Source: Catenaria anguillulae PL171 (Eukaryota; Blastocladiomycota; Blastocladiomycetes; Blastocladiales; Catenariaceae). Taken from it: 64,000 nt of DNA. Below the pieces are notes generated by a model. It saw only the letters and a list, made by a program, of their open reading frames with translations, was not told the origin of the DNA and did no database searches. The number at the start of each line of letters is the position of its first letter. Position 1 is the first letter of the stretch. The DNA lies in assembly GCA_002102555.1 (NCBI GenBank), contig MCFL01000001.1, positions 1 through 64,000 of the forward strand, written 5' to 3'. The position numbers and the translations under genes were made by a program. This document shows positions 23,145 to 35,166 of the stretch, in pieces.

Positions 23145-25274
23145 ATGGGCAAAAAGCCATTCATCAACAAAAAGGAGGCCCGTCACTTCCAAGTCGTGCA
23201 CCGCTCGCAGCGCGACCCAAAGTTCCACTCGGACGACGCCACGCCCTACGTCTTGAAACCCATTGTGCCCTCGCCCAACCTCCTGAAAAAGGGCGGCGCC
23301 GATCACACGCAAGACGACAATGACGATCTGCCCGAGGACGTGATTGACCGCGGGGAGTATGACGACTCGGATGAGTATTACAGCGACGAGGATTACTCGG
23401 ATTACTCGGATGAGGAGCACCATGAGGGCCAGCATCAAGGTGAAGACGGAGGCAACGGCGTGTTTGACGACTTGACGGACGACGAGCAAGGCACACCATC
23501 GTCTTCGGACGCCAAGACTGTCCGCACGTCACGGCCGCCCGAGCAAGGCGCAGACGACGACATGGAGGATTCCCGGGCCGGGCGGGCGGCATTGTTTGGC
23601 ATCTTCTTTGACGACCGCGAATACGATTACCTACAGCATCTCAAGCCCATGGGTGCGCCCGGATCCGTGTTTATGGCTGCTCCAGAGCGCAAGCAGCCCC
23701 AGTCGTCGCGGACGCGTGGCATCAAGTTCCATGAGGTGGGTTTTCCGCTTTCCAAGCTATGCAACACATGGTGGCGATGCGCCTTTGCTCACGCTTTTTT
23801 TTTTCTTTGCTTTCCACGTATTCAGGATCTCCCCGCCGACGCACAAGCCTCCAAAACCGAACTTGACCTGGACCCACTCGCCATGGTTTCCGCCGATGGT
23901 GGGATTGGCCTGGGCGTCGACTTGCCCGAAGATTTGCGTGAGGTCCTGTATGCCCTCGAGGACGACGCGTATGTCGAGGACGATGACCGGTACTTTGACA
24001 ACCTGGCAAAGGAAGATCTCGATGAGGATTTGGCCGAGCTCGTGCTCCAGGCCGAGGAGAAGAAGCGCAAGGAGGACGAGTTGCCCGACGTGATTGATTG
24101 GACCATGGCGGCCAAAGTGCGTGGAATGAACTTGGGCGGTGGGGCTGGGAGCAGTGATGGCGAGTTTGAGGGCAGCGACAGCGAAGACGAGACAGAGGTG
24201 TCCGAGGAAGTGCTCGCGCTTCGTGCGCGCAATGCCAGCAAGCGGAAACGCATCAACCTCAACGACGACCTCGAGTCCATGTCATCCATGTCCTCTTCCA
24301 TTCTCTCGCGCACGTCGCACCTCGAGCTGCTCGACGACCGGTTTGACCAAGTCGAGCGCCAATACGACGACGAGGAACTTGGTGCCATTGAGGTCGAGGC
24401 GCCGCCCGAGTTCTCAAAGGAACAAGCCGAGTATGTTGAATCGCTTCTTGACGAGTTCTTGCACAAGACACACGTCACTTCGCACAACACGCCGTACGAG
24501 AATCTGCGTGTGCAGGGTGGCGGCGTGGGTCAGTACGATGTGATTCGCGAGATGATGCGCACGGACGAGGAGGGCAACCCGTTGCCAAAGATTGATTTGT
24601 CAAAGTACGCCATGGAGGAGGTCAAGCCCGTCGATGATGCCGACATGCCCAAGCTGCACATCATTGAGGACAAGTACGAGAACAAGTGGGATTGCGAGTC
24701 CATCATTTCGACCTATTCCAACTTGGAAAACCACCCGACCGTGATTTCTGAGCGCGGCCGCGCAAGGCGGAAGCGTGAGCAGAAAGCGGCTGCTGAGGCT
24801 GCGGCTGCGGCTGCGGCTGCGTCCAGTGCCTCGGGCAAGGCCGATTCTTCTTCGTCACCGTCGTCGCCCGCACCCTCAACGCCAGCCTCGGACCCCACCA
24901 GCGTCAAGGACCTTGTTGCCGCCGATCTCGCTGCCCTTGCCAATGCACCGCAAATCCAGCTCTCGTCTCGCACCGGTCTGCCGAAATCCGCACTGGCTCG
25001 ATCTGCGCTTGCTCAACAAAACGACGCACGGTCGGACGAAGATTCCGATGAGGAATCTGAGGAGGAGATGGTTGAGGTGGTCAACTTGGGCGTGGCGCGC
25101 TCCAAGTTTGAGGATCGCGACGAGAAGCGTGCGCGCAAGCAGGCCATCAAGGAGGCCAAGCGGGAAAAGCGGGCGGCCAAGAAGGGCTTGAAGCAGGCAT
25201 TCAAGGATGAGGCCATCAAGCAACAGAAGGAGGCCGTTGTTCGCAAAAACCAAGCAAAATCTGTTTTGCTGTGA
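23145..25274 (+). CDS. LTV1: Ltv1, 40S ribosomal subunit assembly and export factor
   Basis: Ltv1 is a non-ribosomal factor that helps assemble the head of the small ribosomal subunit and leaves after CK1 phosphorylation. Exons 23145-23735 and 23826-25274 give 679 residues, with a 90-bp GTGGGT...CAG intron. The start MGKKPFINKKEARHFQVVHR is a family hallmark, followed by SQRDP, a highly acidic Asp/Glu/Tyr segment, FFDDREYDYLQHLKPM, and then DLPEDLREVLYALEDDAYVE. Further acidic and Ser-rich stretches precede a basic Lys/Arg/Glu coiled-coil tail (about residues 625-679), also typical. It is longer than yeast Ltv1 because of low-complexity Ser/Pro/Ala inserts. ATG at 23145 has the context CAACCATGG. 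It lies tandem to ILS1, so two translation-related genes are adjacent. Confidence 0.93.
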   Translation: MGKKPFINKKEARHFQVVHRSQRDPKFHSDDATPYVLKPIVPSPNLLKKGGADHTQDDNDDLPEDVIDRGEYDDSDEYYSDEDYSDYSDEEHHEGQHQGEDGGNGVFDDLTDDEQGTPSSSDAKTVRTSRPPEQGADDDMEDSRAGRAALFGIFFDDREYDYLQHLKPMGAPGSVFMAAPERKQPQSSRTRGIKFHEVGFPLSKLCNTWWRCAFAHAFFFLCFPRIQDLPADAQASKTELDLDPLAMVSADGGIGLGVDLPEDLREVLYALEDDAYVEDDDRYFDNLAKEDLDEDLAELVLQAEEKKRKEDELPDVIDWTMAAKVRGMNLGGGAGSSDGEFEGSDSEDETEVSEEVLALRARNASKRKRINLNDDLESMSSMSSSILSRTSHLELLDDRFDQVERQYDDEELGAIEVEAPPEFSKEQAEYVESLLDEFLHKTHVTSHNTPYENLRVQGGGVGQYDVIREMMRTDEEGNPLPKIDLSKYAMEEVKPVDDADMPKLHIIEDKYENKWDCESIISTYSNLENHPTVISERGRARRKREQKAAAEAAAAAAAASSASGKADSSSSPSSPAPSTPASDPTSVKDLVAADLAALANAPQIQLSSRTGLPKSALARSALAQQNDARSDEDSDEESEEEMVEVVNLGVARSKFEDRDEKRARKQAIKEAKREKRAAKKGLKQAFKDEAIKQQKEAVVRKNQAKSVLL

Positions 25275-26240
25275 GAATGTGTATGTGCGTGTAAGAATCT
25301 GTAATCTCTTCCCGTTCAATGTATGTAGACTCATTTCTCGAAATCTATGCTGCTAGGAATCAATGAGTGACTTGCATGCCTACTTGTCATGCACGAAGTT
25401 GCTATGGGTGTACCTGTTCCCACTTCGGAACACAATCAAGAGAGAATGAAGATGCAAAGTGAAAACAAGTGCAAATGAAGGTGAGCCAACCCAGAATTTT
25501 ACCGCCTTACAAAAAATGTGAGAATGATCCATGAGAAAAAGCGTGGGGTGATGCGTGAGACTCGTGATTTCACCATGATGAACTATGAGACGCATCTCAT
25601 GCATCACGGATCACGATCAAACTTACCATGGATGGTAAACATACTGCTTTCTGGTTTCAGTTGCCCATGACATACAACTGGAGCACCTTGGCTACCGACA
25701 AGTGTGCTTTCACCACGACGCGCACCTGCCCAATTCGTTTCCACCACCCACATCCTCGCTTGCTGCATTCGCGGGGCTCAAGTCCCTTGACATTTTCGTC
25801 TGGATGTGGCCAATATCGCCGCCTTTGCGCCCAATCTCCAATCGGCCGAAATTGATGCCGACCACGTGTTCAACCTGGCCAATCTTCTCACACATCCTCC
25901 GCTTACATAATACTTAGATGCACGTCTGTTGGTGTCTTGTGTCGTGGGCTGCTGCCATGTCGAGTGGGCGAGGAAATTCCACGCACTGCCGAGGTAACAG
26001 GTGCTCACCGTCCCTATACAGGCGCGGAGTTATAATAGCAAAGAATCGGGCTGGCTCGTTCGTTTGTTCTTCCTCGAGGCTTGAGGTTTGGCATGCCGGG
26101 CGTTTGGTGTGCGGCGAAAATTGAGGGCAAGGATGGAACGAGAAGGTCAGTTATTCAAAGGTGGAATACCGAATACAGTGCACACGCCCGCATAACACGA
26201 AAAAGAACACGAACACACAACAAACCCCCAAGGCTCAAAA
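25275..26240. other. Spacer between LTV1 and the giant F-box/LRR gene
   Basis: About 970 bp between convergent genes. Its middle holds a decayed LRR gene fragment (about 25650-25912, listed separately). An inverted repeat TTACCAT-GG-ATGGTAA lies at 25623-25638 just before it. No intact gene is seen. Confidence 0.5.
25650..25912 (+). pseudogene. Relic of an F-box/LRR gene paralogous to the one at 42.6-45.2 kb
   Basis: Translating the plus strand gives QLEHLGYRQ followed by FAGLKSLDIF in one frame, then LDVANIAAFAPNL and DADHVFNLANLLTHPPL in another. These line up in order with the intact LRR protein encoded at 42581-45216: QLVHFGYRC, FPKLRTIDIF, FDLSHISSFAPNL and NADHVSNLPALLTHPTL. The frame changes once near 25795, and only about 80 codons of the parent are represented, so this is a dead partial copy of a host gene. 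No terminal repeats or transposase are visible around it. Homology is judged by eye. Confidence 0.7.
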
Positions 26241-29200
26241 TCAACGATCGTACGGCACAAACTTGACCTGCGCACTCGTTGCCCCAAGCACGGCAACCGA
26301 CTCGACTACTGGCGCATCGGACGCCCCACTTGCCTTCTTTTTCCCTTTCGAGTTTCCAACAACCGGACTTGTTCCCCCCCCAGCTGAAACCAGCTGCGAT
26401 CCAGAACCCGCCGCCATGCCAGCAACAGACTGCGGCGTCGCTGGCGTGATCCCCTTCAAACGCATGCCCCTCGGCAAGTGCACATATAAATGACACTTGC
26501 TCGCCCACACGGCCACTTTACGAATCCATGCACACAATGACTCGGTCTCTGCCGCTTCGCGCTCATCCGACCACATGATGGAATACTCCCCCGGCGCGAG
26601 CCACGGATACGCCGGTACACGTAAATGCACTTGAGTAATCATGGGACTCACCAACGTGACTCGGCGCAGCCACCGCACTGACTGGCGTTCACTTGACCGC
26701 AACGGAACTGGAAGGTCCAAGATGGACGCGCCACCGTGATCCAATGCCGCACGACAAAGTACAACAGAGCCCTCAATCGTCACTTTACCTTCGGGGCGGC
26801 GAGATACGTCCCATGCGAGAGCAATCACGCTGGGACCCAAGCGAAGCGGCGGCTCGGTTGCAGTAATAGTGCCCACAAACTTGAGTGTCTTGAGGGAGGG
26901 GAACGCATCGGGCGGTGGAATCGCAAACGGTGCGCGGTCAATCGGGCGAGACGACGAACCGGAATGGCGCGGCCCTGATTTGGATTTGCGAGTCCAGCGT
27001 GACCCGACCGAGTGTAGCGTCAGCGAAGTGAGGACAGTCGAAACAGGCAAGGGCAACAATGTCGTGGGCGAAAGAAAAGGCAGCAATGTTGTGTGAATAC
27101 TGAGTTCGGTCATGGGCCATGGTGAATACAAACGCTTGTTGGGCTGGTTGAAACCATATGGGTCTTGAGGATCAAACTCGGGCGGCGGTGGGCGCGAGTA
27201 TGCGAGTTGTACAATTGATGGGTCGAGAACAGACACCTTGGATCCAAGACCGTACAGATTGAGCGTCATCGGCGCACGACCCGTTGGCGGCATGACCAGC
27301 GATGCGAGTTCCGACGGGCCAACACGGGAAGGACTGGATGCACCGCTCGGATTCGCGGCCGCTGCGGCCGTTGTTGTTGTTGCCAAGGACGAGGTAGACG
27401 AAGATGGCGTCGAAGAGGCAGGTGACGTTGGCAATCCCGCAACAAACTTGGACAAAGGATGCTCAATCGGCACATCATGCGACACGGCCCCTGCAACACT
27501 CGGTGAATGAATCTTGACCCGCTCCAAGGCCGGCGCCCTGGCCGCAATAGCCAACGCAGGCGTCACATTCGCTTCCAAAACCTTGAGTGACTTGATCACG
27601 GGCAATCCTTGACTGGGTACCGGCGGCGTCAACACGGCTGAATCCGCCATGGTTGCAAACACGACATTGTGGCCCAACCGGAGCTTTGTCAAGGAATGGA
27701 AGCGCGACAAATGCAACACCGTCTCATGCAACCCAACCAGCTTGAGCTTGCGGATGCCCAATTGCGCGATGCGCGGGAACTTTGTCCAAACCACCATCAG
27801 CGACACGTACTGTTCCATGTCCTGGTCGGCCAACACGAGCTCGTTCAAGTTGGGTGAGTATGGCCACATTTCCAACAGTGAGCGCATCGGAAACTTGCCG
27901 CCGAGCGTCAGCTGCCGAAGACGCGGGGCGCGGAATCCGTCCAAATGATGTGGCAGCTGGTTTTCCGGATACCCACCTTGGATCGCGTTGAAGTTGATGT
28001 GCAGCAGGAACAATGACGGCGCGGCCTGGGCAATGTGGTCCAAAAAGTACGTGGGCAATTTTGAAATGTCCAAGTGGACTGTTGCCAACATCGGCATGTG
28101 CAACTTTCCCTCGGGCTTTTGCAGCTGCTCGGGCGGCGGACCTGTACCCACATGTCGCGAGACAAGTGATAGACGCGCCAATTTTGGCCAACGTGCACAC
28201 GAGAGCTGTAAGAGCGCATCACTTGGATGTGGCGAATGCAAAGTAAGACCAACCAGTCGTTGCGAGCACGCCGTCAACACGGGCGGAAGCAGCGCGTCAG
28301 GAATGGCCAGCGTCAAGTCACGCAAGGAAACAGCGTGCCCGAGAACGTGCGACAGGCGGAATGTGAATGTTTCCGGGTCCTCAGGCTTGACGCAATCGAG
28401 TCGCAAGGCGCCAAGCGAGCGGATCGGCATCGACACCCACCGCGTGCGGTCAAACGGATGCGCCGTGAGGTCGGTCTTGAGATAAAGGCCGCCTTCCGAC
28501 ATGGCCCATTGTTGGGAATGAATGGTGACGAGCCAGGGTCCATCTAGCGGAGGGGCAGGGAATTTGTGTAAGTGTGACCCAGTACTGGTGAATATGCAGG
28601 ACAAGCTGAAGGAAAAGACAAACGCACGTGGTCTCTTGGCCAACTGCATCTCGGTCGCCGGCATCTGCACGTGCCTAGCCATAAACGGCAAGCACGCCGT
28701 CATCAACCTCGGATGCGCCTTTGCCAGTACAAGCAAAGTCTCGACATCGGGTACGACCGGTGGTGGATGGGTTGGGTAGGGCCACCGGCGCTCCGGGTCG
28801 TCCGTTGCTGCCCACCACGGCACACACGAGCAGTCACCCGGTGAGAGTGTCGGAACAGGAATGGCAAGCGTAAGGGAGCTCGATGTCTGGGACGGGGCCC
28901 ATAAGAAGAAGGGCGCGGGAGCCAGAGAAGACGCGTACTTGAATACAATCAGGTGCAAAATATCATACGGCAAGTCCGTGAGGCATAGGGGCTTTTGGTC
29001 GCCGTTTTCGTCGAGCACTCGCGGTGTCGGAGCAAACCGTTGATGGCGTTGAATGGCGGCGGATCCGCCCGGTTGCGCCGCCTTTGGCTGGATCCAGCTG
29101 GACATGGACGCGGTAAGCTGTGGTCGGTACGTGCTGGCTGACGCGGCATTTGCGCCTTTGGATCCGTACTGGTGACGCAACGACCGATTGGAGCGGCGGT

Positions 29201-32200
29201 CTTGCCGAGGAGGAGGCGGCCGGGGAGCCAACAGAACGGGTCCTTCTTCTTGACTTGGTGCATCTGACGCCTCGTCATCCGAATCGCTGCCACAACTTGT
29301 CCCGTCCCAGCTATCATCACCTTGCTCTTGTTCAGGCAGCGACAAGGAAAAATCAGTCCTTGGTCGGCTCCTGGACTGCATGCGCCGATGGTACTCGGCC
29401 GACCACAGGTTCAGGTCGACACTCTCATTGTCCTCATCGTCTGCGCGTTGTTGTTGTAAGCGGTAATCTTGATAGTACCGAGTGAACGAAGACGATGACA
29501 CGGATCTGCCACGTGGGCTTCCCGACGGCGACGACCTGTTGCCAACAGGTGGAGAGGATGGTACCGTCTGCGGCTGGTCAATCGCTGGATCATTGCCCCC
29601 TTGTTGCTGAGTTGGTTGAGCCGATTGAGGTGCGGTGGCCGAGCCGGGGCGGGCCCGCGGCACGCCATAAAACGGCCGATTGCCGTACTTTGGGTTGGTC
29701 GGCGGCAAAGGAACATACGGCCGTGCACCACCGCTCCAGGCAAAGTCGGTATCAGTGCTGTTTGCGGTGACCTCGGACGAAGGCGCGGCATGCTGATCCG
29801 CGGACACGGTGCCCATTTCCTGAACCGTGTCCGTGGCCGGCGAGCTCGATCCCAACCCAATCAACGGCAACGGCTTGATATTGTGTGCAAACGGCCGCAC
29901 ATCATGTGCCGAGTTGCCAGGTCGCGACTGCGGCCCGTTCCACGTCGACCGCGCGTTTTGCGAATTGAACCCGCGGTACTGGTACGCCGAGGGCGACGTG
30001 CGCGGTGGCGATACGGGCGGGGCAAACGACGGGCTGTTGCCATGCTGGTCGTGCGAGGCCGTTGACTCGCTCCATGCCGGCGATGACAAATTGGGCGGGC
30101 TTGCGACGGGAGCTGGGTTGGTCGCCGAGGGGAGTACACGCCGTTCGATCTTGTACCGCGGCCGGACTGCGGCATTGTAGGGCCTCTGCAAGTCGCGATT
30201 GTTGTAGACGTTGCATTGGTCTGTGGCCACAAGAGACGAGGAATCGCGTTCATCACTGTGCTGCTGTGGGGCGTCGTCCCAGGGTTTTGATGGAGAAAGG
30301 GGTTGCTGGTCATGCCAGAATGCGTCGACGTCCATGGGTGGAGTCAACGTCAACTCGTTGACCTCGACCGGGTGATCCGTGTCGTTCAATCCCAGCAAAT
30401 CGCCAACGGGCGGTCCCGCATCTGTTTGTTCCATGCCTTGAGCGTCGGGCGGTCCTTGGTCGAGCGAATCCTTATCTTGATCAAGCGTGTGCTGGTCTCG
30501 GTCGAGCGCATCGTCGTCCTGGACGAGCATGGCATCGCCTTGGTCCACCAACACCTGCTCCACGACCCCGGCCGGGTTGTCGGCAGCCGATGCATCAACA
30601 TGCGACGAGCCAACATCCGCAGCTTCCTCTTGTGCCTGCATGTCGCCATGCTGTTGCTCCGCCAGATCTTGATCCGTAACATCACTCCACCCGTCCTCAT
30701 CGTCTCCCTCCGACACCACTCGGCCGTTCGTGTTCCCATCCTCATCCACACGACCCTCGGTGGCTCCATCCTCCTCGGACCAATCGGCAGCTGCGCTCGC
30801 TGCCGCCGGCGGATGAATGTACACTGGTCCCTTCCAAGCACTGATCTTTGGCGGCACACTCGGCAACGTTGGCCGAGGTTCTGTGTGATCTTCCTCGCTG
30901 CTGGTCCATGAGACCTCGTCGTCAGACAGCACGCGCGTTGCCGCCGGCGCAGATTCGGTCGCTGTAGATGCGGCCGTCGGTTCGGGTACAGACGATGCGG
31001 GCTTTTCGTCAAACTCAATGTACTTGACGGGACCCTTCCATGCCGATTTGCGCACGGGCACGTGTGGCAGCTGCGTTTGTGGCCCCAGCGTATGAATGGG
31101 CGGCGCGGCCGATTTCGGGTTGCTAAACATGGAACCTAACCGATCACGCAAATCGTCCGTGGTCAGCCGCGCTCGACCGACACATAAGTGAATGCTGAGC
31201 ATGATCGTACCAACAGATGAATTCAACGCTGCCACTCCATATCGATCGTGGTTCGCACCCGCCGTGGCTGCTGCTACGGGCGTGCCCCTGCCTCTGCCGG
31301 CCACGCCGCCGGGTGTCGCGACCATTCCGCCTCGGCCCCGAGGCGGGCCTTGAAACCCGGGCCGAAACCCTCCACGAGGCACAAGCGGCCCGTTGCCGCC
31401 GCGACCCATACTGGGCCGGAACCCTCCACGCGGCACAAGTGGACCGTTGCCGCCGCGACCTGCGCCTGTCATAGCGGCTGTGGCAGCACCCCCCGGACGA
31501 GGAACAACAAGTCCACCCACAGACATGCTCCCTCGGCCGGTCCCTAAAAGCGCGTCATGCTGAGAATTGGTCCTTGCGACCGCCAGTCGTGCAGGCAATG
31601 GCATGTGCGTGCGCGAATACAAGAATTGCGTGGGCGGCCCGCGCCTGGGCGGAACAGAGGACGACCTGGGCCGAGCTGGGGCCAGAGCTGGCGGTGACGC
31701 AACACGAGCCGGCACAGGTGCGGGCGTCGGGAGCGTAGGCTCGGGCGTTGGGACATTGGCGGTCGTCGTGGGAGGCTCTGCTGGAGCGGTGGGAGGAAGA
31801 GTAGATGTCGTTGGTGCTGTGGCGGGTGATGCTGGTGCTGCAAGTTTCAAGCCAAGGGCCGCAGACAGGTGCGACGGCGGCGACGCCGTCCTCGTTGCCG
31901 TGGATGAAGACGCTGCCGCCAGTCCCAAACTTTTGCTTGCCGTGGTCGATGCGAGATTGTCCATGGACTGTGTGCGAGGAACGACAATGAATCCAAGATC
32001 CGCCGTGTCGACGCCAATTTCTTTTGATTCTGGCTTGACCGGCGTCATGGGTACTGGGTTGACTTTGGGAGGATCCACGAGTGGCGAGGGGTCCCTTGAA
32101 ACGCTCGAGGAAAAAGATGGATCCGTCGATGACGTGGCAGATGGGACAGGCGATTGCGACAGGCCGTGCGGCGGTTGAAAATGTGTGGATTGCGCCTGCG

Positions 32201-34063
32201 TGGCCACTGGCTTGAGCAAGACGCCTTCCTGCTTGGCTTGGGCGCTCGAGTTTACGCCTCCCGCGCTTGCCGAAGGTGATTGTACATGCATTGAGCCGCC
32301 CTCGACTGCTTGATGTGGTTGCACAGTGTTCCACGACGCTGGCGTCGTCTGCGGTCCCGGCCCTGCTTGCTGCCACCCACCCTGCTGCTGCTGCCCCATG
32401 GGCCTCGGTGGCCGCGGATTGAATCCAGCCGCTGCGTGCGGCCGCTGCTGATGTTGAATGCCACCCGGCCCAAACTGCTGGCACTGGCTCCTTGGCGCGT
32501 GAAACTGGGACGTGTGACCGCCGCGCAGTTGATTACCGGCCCCAGTAGTGGGAGCGCCCGGCGCGGACGACCACATTTGAGAGCGAGGCGGGCGTGTTTG
32601 GAACGATATGTTGGGGTTTGCAGAAAATGTGAGTGTCGTGGTTGAAGTAGAAGGAGGGAGTGGATGGGAAAAGTGAGATTGTGACCGTGGTTGAAAATGC
32701 TGGTTGGCGGGTGAATGGTACGACGGAGGGCGCTGGTGGGGCTGTTGTTGAAATTGGCTGTTTTGCTGGTGAAACTGGCTGTTGCTCGGCGGCCGCTGGT
32801 GGTACTGGGGCCGCGGATGGAACTGGTGTGGGCCATTGTGCTGTTGAAAATGTTGTGGATTGCTTGATGGCCGTGGTTGATACGATTGTTGTTGGTTCGA
32901 CGGCCGAGCATGATACGGTTGCTGATGCGGCGGTTGCTGCAAATGCTGTAGCGAATGGCGTCGGCCATTGGTGTACTGCTGTTGTTGTGACACACCCGTT
33001 TCCCACTCTTGCGGCTTCTGGGCGCCGATCTCGGCCCACTCTTGCTCATGCTCCGCAACACTTTCACCCCACTCTTCTCCCTTGTCTTGTTCTTCCCAAT
33101 CCACCGCCGCGGCGCCGGCGGCCCAAAATGCATTCCTCGTGGGTGACACAACCACCTCATGCTCTGTCTCTTTCTCCGGCTCTGGCTCTGATTCACGTTC
33201 ATGCTGTGGCTCCCATGCCCACAGTTTGCCCTGATTTGCGCCCTGCAACTTGATTGGGGCATATCCAAGCACGCTCGGCGCGGGCGAGTCAGCATCGGTC
33301 ACGGCCAAGCCACGCCCAACACCGAGACCGGCCGCAGAAGCGACTCTGGATCCGGCTCTGGCGGCGCCGCGGCCACGGTACACGAGGTTTGGGTGTGCGC
33401 GAAAGAGCGGCTTGGGGCGCGGCTTGCTTGCCGGCGGGGTGAAGGCGACGAAAATGTTGGGCGATCCGAGTCTCCAAGCGCAATTGAGGCAAAGGATTGC
33501 GAATGGGTCGAGTGAGTGGGAGATGGTGGGAGCGGATACTGCGAGGGATCAATTTGGTCGCCACTGTCGGACGACGAGTCCTCGACCGAGCTGAGGTCGA
33601 TCAAGTCGGAGACAAAGACTTGGGATGTTGGGTGATCTAAACATGTGATGGGAAAACATTTGTGATATGAGCGATGCCGGATCTGGGACGACGTGTGATG
33701 GGAAATTGAACATTCGGTACCTTGGCTCGCAAATGATGCCGTGGATAAGGAGCGTTGTTGCAAAGGCTGCATGGTGAGCAGATCCAAGGCGGCATCTTGG
33801 CCCAAGACATTGTCGGATTGCAAAGACTCGGACATGGTTGAGAAAGAAGTCAACTTAGCGGGCTCACGTGAAGGCGAAAGTGAAGGCGATGGTGAAGGCG
33901 AAGAAATCGGCAACGAGGGTAGATCCGTAGTGTCACTCGAAGGGAAAATGGGTGAGCGTTGAGGGTTTTTGATCTTGAGGTTGGAATCGCAAGAAGAGTT
34001 GCAGGACAAGATTGAATTAGGAGAAACAGGCGATGATGATAATAGGGATTGAGCGCCGAGCAT
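26241..34063 (-). CDS. Giant F-box/leucine-rich-repeat protein with disordered N-terminal region
   Basis: A reading frame of over 7 kb with several splices gives about 2,489 residues. Modelled exons: 34063-33721, 33636-33384, 33273-31211, 31135-28628, 28543-26241. The 84-bp intron at 33720-33637 is clear. The one at 33383-33274 is inferred, because the Ser-rich 5' frame must join the main frame. Two others (31210-31136, 28627-28544) are stop-free multiples of three that can be read through. Residues 1-1590 are low complexity: Ser-rich, Gln/His/Pro-rich, RGG-like repeats, acidic. An F-box-like LTDLPYDILHLIVFKYAS lies near residue 1600, followed by LRR-type segments (LRQLTLGGKFP, LNELVLADQD, LTKLRLGHNV). 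F-box/LRR proteins usually pick substrates for SCF ubiquitin ligases. The target is unknown. The 5' end is uncertain; an ATG at 34340 opens a Ser/Arg-rich frame that could be an earlier exon. Confidence 0.6.
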
Positions 34064-35166
34064 AGTGGCAACAGATGCAGAAACGGGGGACTCGGTTGAA
34101 TAAGGATGAAATGTGTCAAAAAAAGAGTCTTGAAGACAGCGCTTGTTGAGTATCAATCAGAGCACGTTGACTGATTGGGCCGCGAGGTGGAAAGAGAGAT
34201 TGTGCTGGCACGCTTGATATGATGACAGGGCTGATGTTGCTTTTGCTGTTGCCGGTGCTTGACGGCGAGGGCGACCGTGGCTGCGATCTTGAGCGAGACC
34301 TTGAATGCGAAGGAGAAGTACCAGAAAAGTTGGGATGCATTGAAGGTATCGTGGGGTTGATCCACGTCGCACCCGCACTGGCTTAAATGAAGCGAGAAAA
34401 GGGCAAAGTGATCTACAAATAAAGCCAAGTCGACAAGGGTCCTGTCAGAATCATGGAAAGCCGGCATGTCCACGATTTGTCCACTTGAACAAACACAATC
34501 ACACAACGAACCGATAGGCTTGACGAGTGAATGCGTTCTCTGTTGTGCTCGGGCCCTGAGACGAGCAGGCACTCCGAAGGCAAAGGATGGCCTGGAGTGA
34601 ATCAGAGAATGTGTGTGAAACGCGCGGCAGAGGCAATTGCAGGGAGTGCGAGAGCGACTGACGGACGGATGGTGCGCATTCATTCATGGGTGGCAAAATG
34701 TCCCGGCTTTTGGATGCCGTGAGACATTCTGGCGCCGTCGATGGACGCGAGGCCGCCGATCCACGCTGTCGACATTTCCACCCAGGCGGCAACAAGTCTC
34801 GGGTTGTGGACAGCCTGATGCAAGGGGTCAAGGAGACAATGGGGTCAGCCAGTGTCGAGTGTGTGGGAAATGTGCCGGTGGGGGGTCGCAAGCGCGGACG
34901 TTGCTATGTGCGTAGATGAATAACCGTGGTGTGACGATTACAAGATATATGTAGACTCGTGATGGACTTGTCGGCATGTGAGACTTTTCTTGCTGTGCTT
35001 CCATCTGAGTTATCTGTACGTCATCGAAGGCTTCAGGATGGAGAAGGAGAAAGGGAAGGCCCGTGGAAAGAAAAGAAGGCATGACGATCGAGTGTTTGTG
35101 TGTGGCGGCGCACAAAGAATGAATGACTCATCAGAAAGAATCCATTAACGATCGTAAGGACTTCCA
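34064..35166. other. Divergent spacer between the giant LRR gene and NEM1
   Basis: About 1.1 kb. The part up to 34340 could be a 5' exon of the LRR gene: it starts MHPNFSGTSPSHSRSRSRSQ and is Ser/Arg-rich. The rest should hold both promoters. No other coding region is supported. Confidence 0.4.
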
